Position numbers and translations under genes: made by a program | Assembly (NCBI GenBank): GCA_018257865.1 | Contig: JAEUBA010000286.1 | Location: forward strand, 1 to 12,872 | DNA: 12,872 nucleotides | Source: Stereocaulon alpinum | Lineage: Eukaryota; Ascomycota; Lecanoromycetes; Lecanorales; Stereocaulaceae | Direction of reading: 5' to 3' | Notes under the pieces: generated by a model | Told to the model about the DNA's origin: nothing | What the model saw: only the letters and a program-made list of their open reading frames with translations | Database searches by the model: none | Part shown: one piece after another, positions 1-7,574 of the stretch | Position numbering within the stretch: position 1 is the first letter of the stretch | Layout: every line of letters starts with the position of its first letter

Positions 1-240
1 AACACCACCATTGTTACTATCACTATTGATAGGACCATTACTATCATCACTGCCAGCACTATTACTATCACTATTGATAGGACCATTACTATCATCACTG
101 CCAGCACTATTACTATCACTATTGATAGGACCATTATTAACACCACTGCCAGCACTATTACTATCACTATTTAGAGGACCATTATTATCACCACTGCCAG
201 CACTATTACTATCACTATTTAGAGGACGATTATTATCATT
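1..240 (-). repeat. 48-bp in-frame tandem repeats in the nad5 tail
   Basis: A 48-bp unit recurs with its 'att(gat/tag)agg' phase mark at 25, 73, 121, 169 and 217, giving about four full copies plus partial ends. The first copy may continue past the left edge. Because 48 is a multiple of 3 the nad5 frame is kept, and each unit encodes 16 residues of the type GPINSDSNSAGSDDSN. Copies differ by a few substitutions (Ile/Leu after GP; DDS, GDN or GVN near the end), so the array is not freshly made. The complementary frame is also open (poly-Leu), but that is a by-product of the repeat. Confidence 0.9.
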
Positions 241-2790
241 GTTGTTAGGGTCATCATTATTGTTGCTATTAGGGTTAATAACAGGACTACTGTTATTGTC
301 AGTATCTTGTTGTTCTAACTCCATTAGACGATCAATAACTGCTTCCCTAACTGTATCAAGATTAAAGTAATGTTGGTCTCTAGTTGGCATATCATGGTGT
401 GTGTTAGTCAATTCGTTAGAGTCTGTATCAATACGATCTAATACTGTAGTTAACTCCTCCCGACTATTTGAGGTACTAAGTGTCTCACTAATGCGACGGA
501 CATCTTGTTGGTTACGGCCGTATGTTTCTTCGTAGTAGAACTCACGAGCAACAATTCTGTTCATACCAGCGGGCAAATCGTTGATATTAGTGTTATTGGA
601 CGGGTCAAATTTTAATTTTATAACACTAGTGGAAAAACATCTCACCTTAGCTGAGCTAAATAATGCTATACTTGGCATTACATTACTTTTTGTATGGACG
701 GAATCAGTTTTTGCGTTAAGTTGTAACTGTGGATTAGATTGTTGTATGGATGTTAGAAAACCAAAAGGGTCAATAAACCCGCTTTGTACGGGTGAAGTGT
801 TAAAAGTACTGGGCTGATATGGGCTCATAATAATAATAGTTATTGCTGATAAAATAAGCATTATTGATAATAATATATAAATGTGCTCAATACATATATA
901 AGGCATTAGTATGTATAAGATTAGACCTATTAATATATATAAAGCATAAGATGTTATAACACCAGTATCTAAACTGCTTAAGCCTTTGCTTAATTTGAGC
1001 AAGCCTTTTTCTAAACCATAAGGACCTAATAGTTCTACTGAGCCTTTATCTAAAACTTTGGTAGTTTGTCCACCCAAGTTAAGAATAGAGCGAGTAATAT
1101 ATTTATTATAGAAAAGCTCAATTAAAAAGCGTTGGTTAAATAAACTAAACGTGTTGTAACCCAATCTAGTAAACTTAAACTTGACAAGCAAATTAGATAA
1201 ATATTCAGACAATATTAAAGATACTGCACTTAAGATAACGGTTAACAATAAGGGCAATAGTTTGAATATATTAGGAACAGCAAACTCAGTTTCTAACATA
1301 ATTTCGTGTAAAGGATGCATAAATAAACTATTGTCTGCATAAAAACCAGAAGCTAGACCTATAAATATATCTATAGTTATATAACCAAAAAATATAGAAA
1401 AAACCGCCAATATCATTAAAGGTAAGCTCATAAACACATCACCTTCATGTGCTTTTTTATAGTTAACTAGAGGTCCATTAGCATTAGTTATAAATGTTAA
1501 ATATAAAACTTTAACTGAATATAAAGTAGTGAAGGTGGCACCAATAGTTGCAATAAAATAAACAGCAAGACCATAAAAATGGAATTGTCCGTATGCAGAC
1601 TCAAGTATAAAGTCTTTAGAGTAAAAACCTGTCATAAAAGGAAAAGCCACTAAACTAAGAGAAGCTATAAGTATAACTGAATAAGTTAAAGGTAAAAATC
1701 CTATTAAACCACCATATTTCCTAAAGTCTTGATTATCAGATACAGCATGTATTACAGCACCTGCTCCTAAAAACAAAAGTCCTTTATAAAAAGCATGGTT
1801 AACTAAGTGAAACAAGGCAATGTTATATGAAGACAAGCCTACCGCTATAACCATCATACCCAATTGACTCATAGTAGAATAAGCTATAACCTTTTTTATA
1901 TCTTGCTGGAATAAACCAATTAGAGAACTAAATACAGTAGTAATACTACCTATTCATAAACAAAGTATTAACACTGTTGAGCTATACTCTATTACAGGAG
2001 ATGCTCGCATTAATAGATAAACCCCTGCTGTAACCATAGTTGCTGCGTGTATTAAAGCAGAAACAGGTGTAGGACCTTCCATAGCAAGAGGTAACCAAAC
2101 GTGAAGACCAATTTGTGAACTTTTAGCCATAGCTCCAATTAACAAACAAATACCAACAACAGTAACAACATCTCCACTTACGTAGGGGGCTAATGAAAAC
2201 ACAGTAGAATAATCCAGACTACCGAATGTTAATATCATAGCAAACATACCCAATGTTAAGAAACAATCACCCACTCTATTTGTTAAGAAGGCAGATATGG
2301 AACTTTGGTTCGCTGCTATTCTGGTAAATCAAAAACTTACTAATAAATAGGAACAAACACCAACACCTTCTCAACCAACAAACATCAATAGAAAATTGCT
2401 TGCTGTAACTAAAATAATCATCATGAAAGTGAATAAACTTAAATAACTGAAAAATCTCTGATTGTGTGGATCATGACTCATGTAACCTATTGAGTATATG
2501 TGAACTAGAGAAGAAACGATTAATACAGGTATTAACATAGAGGCTGTTAGGGAATCATAATTAAACCCTCATAATACATTAAGAGACTCTAAATCCACTC
2601 ATTTAAATAATAAAATAGAAACAGGTGTATTATTCAGCCCTGCTTCTATAAAGCCAATTATTGCTAAAGCTGTTGTTACCATTACGCATAAACACGTAAT
2701 TAATTGTGCTCCGCTAACTCCAACTTTTCTACCTAAAGAACCGGAAACCACTGAACCTAACATTGGTAAGAGTATTATCGCTAAATACAT
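1..2790 (-). CDS. nad5: NADH dehydrogenase subunit 5, with long C-terminal extension (3' end beyond window)
   Basis: Proton-pumping membrane subunit of respiratory complex I. The frame starts at ATG 2790-2788 and stays open under code 4 for all 930 codons to the window edge, so the C terminus is missing. ND5 landmarks are clear: 'NQSSISAFLTNRVGDCF' before about residue 180, 'WLPLAMEGPTPVSALIHAAT' about residue 225-245, and 'HAFYKGLLFLGAGAVIH' about residue 330-345. In-frame TGA codons (for example 2601-2599 and 1956-1954) fall where Trp is expected. The membrane domain ends near residue 655 ('MSPYQPSTF'), about where fungal ND5 normally stops, yet the frame continues for at least 275 hydrophilic residues. 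These include 'RCFSTSV' near 717, a charged stretch, and 16-residue Asn/Ser/Asp/Gly repeats from about 855. The ATG shares its A with the nad4L stop. The core identity is certain; the role of the tail is unknown. Confidence 0.96.
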
Positions 2791-3059
2791 TATTTATATT
2801 CTATTGCTACGCTTCCTCTTAATCTATAAAAAGCTACCAATATACCTAAACCAATAGCTGATTCTGCACCGGCTATTGCAATTATATATATAGCGTATGT
2901 TTGTCCTAATATATCATCAAAGCTAAATGAACTTACCAATATTAAAAATGTAATAGCTAAAAGCATTACTTCTATAGAAATAAGCATTAAAATTATATTT
3001 TTCCTATTTAAAACAAAGCCTAAAATACCTATTAAAAAAAGAATTAAACATAAATTCAT
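2790..3059 (-). CDS. nad4L: NADH dehydrogenase subunit 4L
   Basis: Small three-helix membrane subunit of complex I, 89 residues, the usual fungal length. I chose the ATG at 3059 ('MNLCLILFLIGILGF') because it matches the family N terminus. A Met ten codons upstream (3089) would add 'MHCCIQFHTK', which the family lacks. The conserved membrane glutamates lie in 'LISIEVMLLAI' and 'AIAGAESAIGLGILVAFY', and the C terminus 'RLRGSVAIEYK' is typical. The TAA stop (2792-2790) overlaps the nad5 ATG by one base, the widespread fungal nad4L/nad5 arrangement that suggests co-transcription and coupled translation. Confidence 0.96.
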   Translation of the reverse strand: MNLCLILFLIGILGFVLNRKNIILMLISIEVMLLAITFLILVSSFSFDDILGQTYAIYIIAIAGAESAIGLGILVAFYRLRGSVAIEYK

Positions 3060-3199
3060 TTTTGTGTGAAATTGTATACAACAATGCATATCCTAACTAT
3101 TAAAAAAACATAGTCGTTGTTTTTTTTTTTGTAGAACCCAAACCTACCTGTTATGTTTCTCAGAAAAAACATAACTTAACTCAAAAAAACAGATATAAA
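3060..3199. other. Short nad4L upstream spacer
   Basis: Between the end of the interrupted GIY-YIG frame and the nad4L start I see no gene. The stretch holds the hairpin at 3150-3175 and A/T homopolymer runs. Confidence 0.5.
3150..3175. other. Hairpin upstream of nad4L
   Basis: GTTATGTTT at 3150-3158 and AAACATAAC at 3167-3175 form a perfect 9-bp inverted repeat with an 8-nt loop. An 11-T run at 3120-3130 lies on the nad4L side. This could be an RNA-processing or stability element for the nad4L-nad5 transcript; nothing in the sequence proves that. Confidence 0.4.
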
Positions 3200-3775
3200 T
3201 TAATCAATACAGTTATAATGGAAATATATAAATATTAAGTGATGAAACAGATTAAATCATAGTCCTATAAAATAGGCAAACCCACTTAATATATTAAGTA
3301 GCACAAATCTCAACTGTGTTCAGCACAAACTACTTAATATGTTGAGTAGAACAAGTAACAGTACATCCTGTTTGACAAACTGAGGGTCTAGATTGAAATA
3401 TTGTTGTAATCTTATAGAAAAACTATTACTGAACCCTACATACTAGCTACCGCTTTTTATATGTGTATATATATATATACCTGTTTTAAGACCCCTGGTA
3501 CTAGGTGGTCCAACTAAAGTATAGTAGGGGCAACTTGGAAACTCGCAAAGCCCAAAAAGAGTAAGAGGCAAATCAAAAACTACACGTTTTATTGTTAACA
3601 ATTTGTTTAGCTTTCCTTGTGTTATTGAAACCTGTCGTTTTAATAATTTATTAATAGTGTGATTAGTTATTTCATTATCTTTAACAGCTATTGGGGGCAA
3701 TGGCCCAGGAGTAATACTAGAAAATAAACGAAAATTGTTAAACATAACTGATTTAACTATTGTTCTTGTAGTCAT
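3200..3775 (-). pseudogene. GIY-YIG homing endonuclease frame, interrupted by TAG
   Basis: The frame opens at ATG 3775, overlapping the last 19 bases of cox2 in a different frame, and reaches TAG at 3445-3443 after 110 codons. The sequence before the stop resembles the N-terminal part of mitochondrial GIY-YIG endonucleases: 'LTIKRVVFDLPLTLFG', 'YTLVGPPSTRGLKTGIYIYT' and 'HIKSGS'. Immediately after the TAG, in the same frame, comes 'YVGFSNSFSIRLQQYFNLD', which is the YIG half of the catalytic motif with its downstream Arg. The frame then stays open, increasingly hydrophobic and unlike the family, to TAA at 3202-3200. The stop falls inside the nuclease module, so I read this as a recently broken mobile endonuclease. 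Readthrough or TAG recoding is less likely because cox2 uses TAG at its expected end. The family call is solid; the functional status is inferred. Confidence 0.72.
3284..3348. repeat. Palindromic TTAATAT element, two neighbouring versions
   Basis: ACTTAATATATTAAGT at 3284-3299 is a perfect 16-bp palindrome, and an imperfect version with TACTTAATATGTTGAGTA lies at about 3331-3348. The string 'atattaagtagc' (3291-3302) recurs at 12605-12616. These lie inside the decaying 3' half of the GIY-YIG frame and may be small dispersed palindromes of the kind common in fungal mitochondrial DNA. Confidence 0.45.
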
Positions 3776-4506
3776 GAGACAAATTTTTCTATAGATACAG
3801 ATTCTATAACGATGGGCATACTACTATGTAATATACCACAAATTTCTGAGCATTGACCGTAAAAGACCCCTTCACGGTTAATCATAACAGAAACTTGATT
3901 CAATCGCCCTGGGTATGCATCACATTTAATACCTAAAGCTGGGCACGCTAGAGAATGTATAACATCAGCACCTGTTACGATAAATCTAACATGGGTTAAT
4001 TCTGGTATTATTAGTCTATTATCAACCTCTAACATTCTAAGTGCACCGTCTTCTAAATCAGATTCTGGAACTAAGTAAGAATCAAATTCAATAAACTCGT
4101 CATCACTATTTAAGAAATCAGGGTATTGGTAACTTCAATATCATTGGTGTCCCTCTGCTAATACTGCCATAGCTGGGTCAGTTACTTCGTCCATTAAATA
4201 TAATAGCTTAAAAGATGGAAAAGCAATTAATATTAATATAAGACCGGGTGTAATGGTTCAAATTAATTCAATTAGCGTACCATGACTTAAATATTTATGT
4301 GAGATAGGTGCTTCTGTGTTAGTATAGTTTTTAACTATTGATACTAATAATCATCCTACCCCAAACAATATTATAACTAGGTAAAATAAAATATTATCAT
4401 GTAACTCAACTAAACCTTCCATTTGTGGTGTTGCGCTATCTTGAAAATAAATACCTCAAGGTCTAGGCGCGTCACAATGTGAAGATGAGCCAGTTAAAAA
4501 GCCCAT
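3757..4506 (-). CDS. cox2: Cytochrome c oxidase subunit 2 (fused in frame to cob)
   Basis: CuA-bearing subunit of complex IV that accepts electrons from cytochrome c; a membrane protein with its copper domain in the intermembrane space. Fusion numbering counts from the cob ATG. The conserved start 'CDAPRPWGIYFQDSATPQME' lies at 477-496, the aromatic loop is 'GHQWYWSYQYPDF', and the CuA ligands are His650 ('DVIHS'), Cys685, Glu687, Cys689, His693 and Met696 ('CSEICGILHSSM'). The C terminus is 'KFVSWLQEQ' with TAG at 3759-3757; an end call that treats TGA as stop would wrongly finish at 3772. The start is uncertain. No stop separates cob from cox2, and the coordinates given use the internal ATG nearest the mature N terminus (4506). 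Another ATG lies at 4701. The hydrophobic run 'GGIFLLLSLALNAGLF' just before 4506 could act as an export sequence, with cleavage near 475. All metal ligands are present, so the domain looks functional. Confidence 0.94.
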
Positions 4507-4754
4507 ACGTGTAAACAAACCCGCGTTTAAGGCTAGACTTAATAATAAAAATATACCCCCTCAAGTAACTACCTTTTCATGTGAGCGACCAGGGCTATAA
4601 GGATGACCACTACGACCTCGTGTTTTACGACTTCGTGCTATCTTCTTATGGAATGTCTTAAGGTGAGAATGCTTAGTTTTGAACGATGTAGGTGATGACA
4701 TGTGTATTGCCCCTATCTTGTAAGATCTAGCTTGTTTAATAATTATAGACTCAT
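4507..4754 (-). other. In-frame linker between cytochrome b and Cox2
   Basis: About 83 codons join the usual cytochrome b end ('FENTLIEMAKNE', near residue 385) to the Cox2 domain with no TAA or TAG. The only TGA, at 4563-4561, is read as Trp in this genome. The first part is strongly basic and Ser/His-rich, for example 'KTKHSHLKTFHKKIARSRK' and 'TRGRSGHPYSPGRSHEK'. The last part is a hydrophobic segment at residues 449-464. An internal ATG at 4701 would give a basic, presequence-like N terminus to a separately translated Cox2. The linker matches no domain I recognise. Confidence 0.75.
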
Positions 4755-5475
4755 TCTTGGCCATTTCTATTAATGTATTTTCAAATAAACTAATTATAGG
4801 AACTATAATTAAGAAATGTGCAAAGTAAACAACTGTAGATATTTGTCCAAATTCTATAAATGGGGATTCTACATGTTTAGCACCTAATTCCATCAATATT
4901 AAAAAGTTACCTACAAATATAAAGAAAGCTGCTTTACTTAAAGGTTTAAATTGTATACCCCTAGATCTAGAAAGGTCAGTGAATGGCATAACTAATAATA
5001 TTAATATAGCAGAAAACATAGCAATAACACCTAACAGTTTATTAGGTATAGATCTAAGTATAGCATAAAATGGTAAGAGATATCACTCAGGTACTATGGC
5101 AGGAGGAGTTTGCATTGGATTGGCCATCACATAATTTTCACTGTCCCCTAATAAATTAGGCATGAAAAACACAAATAGAGATAATACTAATATAAAGATA
5201 AATATAGTAATTAAATCTTTAAAAATAAAATAAGGGGCAAACGGTAATCTGTCATAATTACCTGAAACACCCAAAGGATTACCTGAACCTGCACTATCAT
5301 GTAGTGCAATTAAATGCATTAAAACTAAAGCAGCTAATATAAAAGGTAAAACAAAATGTAAGGCAAAAAATCTATTTAATGTGGCGTTATTAACTGAAAA
5401 GCCACCTCAAAGTAACTCAACTATGTCTTGTCCAACTCAAGGTATGGCACTCATAAGACTAGTTATAACTGTTGC
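4755..5475 (-). CDS. cob: Cytochrome b, exon 2 (no stop codon; continues into cox2)
   Basis: C-terminal part of cytochrome b, the dihaem membrane subunit of complex III. The exon begins at GCA 5475 ('ATVITSLMSAIPWVGQDIVE'), restoring the family sequence after 'QMSLWG'. The second pair of haem histidines, 14 residues apart, is in 'FFALHFVLPF' and 'LVLMHLIALH'. The Qo-site PEWY motif reads 'IVPEWYLLPFYAILRS', with the Trp coded by TGA. The end of the normal protein is 'PIISLFENTLIEMAKNE', around residue 385, so the coordinate 4755 marks the homology end and not a stop codon. The reading frame is continuous from 5475 to the cox2 TAG at 3757, giving with exon 1 a predicted 715-residue cob-linker-cox2 product. 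Confidence 0.93.
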
Positions 5476-5625
5476 CAAATCTTTAATTTGCTTATTCCCG
5501 CATTAATGCGTATAATATTTAAAACAAGCAAACCATGTACAGTATACACACCTTATAAAGGTATTTGTAATTTAATACAGTATAAAGCCTTGTGTTCATT
5601 ATATTAAAACGTGTATAATAGAAAA

Positions 5626-5700
5626 GATTCCGACTGTACATTGAGCATCTTTTCAGACACCTGCCGATGAGCCAGTCTGTAGCGATATTTTACTCTACCG
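5626..5700 (-). ncRNA. Group I intron core (P7/P3/P8 region) of the cob intron
   Basis: On the minus strand the stretch contains 'GCTACAGACTGGC' followed about 35 nt later by 'ATGTACAGTCGG'. The AGACTG and CAGTC strands can pair as the P7 helix that forms the guanosine-binding site, with P3 and P8 sequence between them. It lies between the ORF stop (5817) and the 3' splice site (5476), the usual place when an ORF occupies an upstream loop. I have not folded it in full, so the subgroup is left open. Confidence 0.6.
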
Positions 5701-5816
5701 ACGGTCTTGATACTAAACAAATATCTTTGACCGTATTCATCAGCATTGCTATAAGATTATTAACATAATTTTTATGTAAAAATTGCTTTATGCCTAATCA
5801 AATAACTATATATAGT

Positions 5817-6524
5817 TTAGCTTATTTTGTATTTCATTTCAGGTATTATATATGGAAAAACTATCTTTGAAAGATCACTCATAGATTGTTTTCAAATATA
5901 AATAATATATTGGTCCTTACTACCTGCAGATTGCACCGAGGCTTTAAGATTAAATTTTTTATCTAGAACATTTACAAGATAAATACACCCATCAGAGGTA
6001 AAACTGTTAGTACTAAACTTTAAACCTTTGCCCACTTTAGCCCCATCGTCCATTATTCAAATAGCTAAAGCTAAGGGTGTAAGATACATATCTATATTTT
6101 TTGGCACACATTTTATGCCGTTTATATACCATTCGCTATGTAATACATTAAAACTTGTGTAAGTTCAGGTAGAAAATCTTGCAATTTTACGTACTTTGCC
6201 TTTAACTCCTAGTCTTTCTCCTATAACAGGTAGCTTATTATTACAATAACCTGCTTTTGATAATAAATTGTGTAAATAAAATATGTATTTTAAGTGAGTA
6301 TCTTCTTGAAAAAAATAAATTCTTGTACCAACTCCAGATAATCTTTTTTCAGCATGAGCATCTCCTAAAAGAGAACCATAAACAACAGATAATATATCTT
6401 TGTTATGTGGACCTATTCTATATATACCTCTGATTTTACTTGATATAGTATTTGTTGTTAAATTAATTACCATAATAAGAATTATACCAAATAAAAATGA
6501 ATCTAAACTATACATTTGAGGCAT
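5817..6524 (-). CDS. LAGLIDADG homing endonuclease/maturase in the cob intron
   Basis: Intron-encoded double-motif LAGLIDADG protein that would cleave intronless cob alleles and/or help splice its host intron. The frame is continuous with cob exon 1 through the 5' splice site (residues GIK then Met 6524), so translation can begin at the cob ATG and yield a fusion that is later processed; the first intron Met is given here (235 residues). Motif 1 is 'VVYGSLLGDAH' (acidic Asp about residue 55) and motif 2 is 'TPLALAIWIMDDG' (Asp159/160), about 105 residues apart, with 'GLKFSTNSFT' after the second as in the LAGLIDADG_2 family. TGA at 6167-6165 and others code Trp, and the stop is TAA 5819-5817. 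No disabling change is visible, so it looks intact. Confidence 0.88.
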
Positions 6525-6530
6525 TTTTAT

Positions 6531-6959
6531 ACCTCATAAAGACATTTGCCCATATGGAAGCACGTAACCCAGGAAGGCGGTAGCTATCATTAAAATAAAG
6601 ATAACTGTACCTATTGTTCAAACTAACGTTCTAGGGGATTTGTATGATCCATAGTATAATCCTCTACCGATGTGAAAATAAACTAAAAAAAAAAATGCAG
6701 ATGCTGTGTTTGAATGTAAATATCGTATTAACCATCCATTGTTAACATCCCGCATAATGTGTTCTACTGAGTTAAAGGCTTCTAAGACGCTAGCATTGTA
6801 ATGCATTGCTAATGTTACCCCTGTTACTATCTGTATAGCTAAACAAAAAGCTAACAAAGAACCAAAATTTCATAAAAAACTTATGTTAGATGGTTGTGGT
6901 GAATCTACTACGTATGAATTAACTAGTTTTAATAAAGGATGACTTTTGAATATTCTCAT
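6531..6959 (-). CDS. cob: Cytochrome b, exon 1
   Basis: N-terminal 143 codons of cytochrome b, starting at ATG 6959 ('MRIFKSHPLLKLVNSYVVD'), which matches fungal N termini. It carries 'PQPSNISFLWNFGSLLAFCL', 'QIVTGVTLAMHY' and the first pair of haem-ligand histidines in 'RYLHSNTASAFFFLVYFHIG', 14 residues apart. The exon ends after 'LPYGQMSLWG', with Trp coded by TGA, at the group I intron boundary. Combined with exon 2 it gives an otherwise normal cytochrome b of about 385 residues before the linker to Cox2. Confidence 0.96.
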
Positions 6960-7574
6960 TTTTATTATTTATATATGTTATAACTGTGTATCTAGAAGTA
7001 ATTTAAGCCAGATTATAATCATGGCCTTTACAGTTTAAGACATGTCTTTGCAAACTCTTCATAAATTGCAGTTCACATTAACAATATTCTAGTAAACTAG
7101 TAATAAGTTTAATAATGTTTGCAAAATTTAATATCTACATGTATACACAATATCAATGTGCTAGTGCTTGATTATAATTATACTATAATACTCGATTTGG
7201 TTTAATTACAATCTCTGTTTTTATATGGGTTATTTATCCCTTATCTTCGTTTCTTACAAAACGCTTCAGACTATTTCATCATTTTTAATAACTTTCTATA
7301 TTGAAGGCAACGCGATATTTATGAGATATATAACATATATATCATATAATTCAAGAAATTATTGCTATATTTTTTGTTTTTTATTGAAAAAAAATAAAAA
7401 AAAAACTAAACAAAGGAAAAATAGTTAAAAACAGGCTAGTGTGTTTATCGAAGCATAAAAAGACTAATTCAGAAATAGCATATCTTTAGTTTTACAAAAT
7501 GTGTTTTCCACTATATATATTTAAACCTACGCCAAAATAAAACTAAAAGAGTATGTAGATAAAAATATATATAT
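6960..7574. other. AT-rich spacer between rps3 and cob
   Basis: I see no gene, tRNA or intron core in these 615 bases. They contain a small inverted repeat CTAGT-AA-ACTAG at 7089-7100 and a long A-rich run near 7385-7415. A 67-codon open frame on the plus strand (7225-7428) is Lys/Asn/Phe/Tyr-rich, has no recognisable motif, and is probably chance. The stretch must contain the cob 5' and rps3 3' untranslated regions, but I recognise no promoter motif. Confidence 0.5.

Larger units (their letters stand above)
5476..6530 (-). other. Group I intron in cob, after codon 143
   Basis: The intron is 1055 bp. Exon 1 ends in GGT, and the preceding T fits group I usage; the intron ends in G at 5476 just before GCA, the expected terminal guanosine. 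Removing it joins 'YGQMSLWG' to 'ATVITSL' exactly as in intron-free cytochrome b. The insertion follows codon 143, a site that is also used in other fungal cob genes; from memory it is close to yeast bI2. It contains a LAGLIDADG ORF in its 5' two thirds and the conserved core near the 3' end. Confidence 0.88.

Noticed and set aside
11..370. Plus-strand 119-codon Leu/Ser/Pro-rich open frame
   Set aside because: It is the complement of the nad5 tail repeats; the poly-Leu composition is a by-product of the 48-bp repeat.
3060..3089. Longer nad4L start at 3089
   Set aside because: The extra ten residues are not family-like, and the downstream Met gives the standard 89-residue protein.
3443..3759. 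TAG as a leucine codon (as in some chytrid mitochondria)
   Set aside because: It would repair the GIY-YIG frame, but cox2 ends with TAG exactly at the family C terminus and no recognised gene needs TAG as a sense codon.
4561..4563. TGA as the cob stop codon, giving separate cob and cox2 genes
   Set aside because: TGA is Trp at conserved positions in cob itself (PEWY, QMSLWG) and throughout the other genes, so it cannot be taken as a stop here.
7225..7428. Plus-strand 67-codon ORF
   Set aside because: Opposite strand to every gene, low complexity with a Lys-rich end from an A run, no motif; probably chance.
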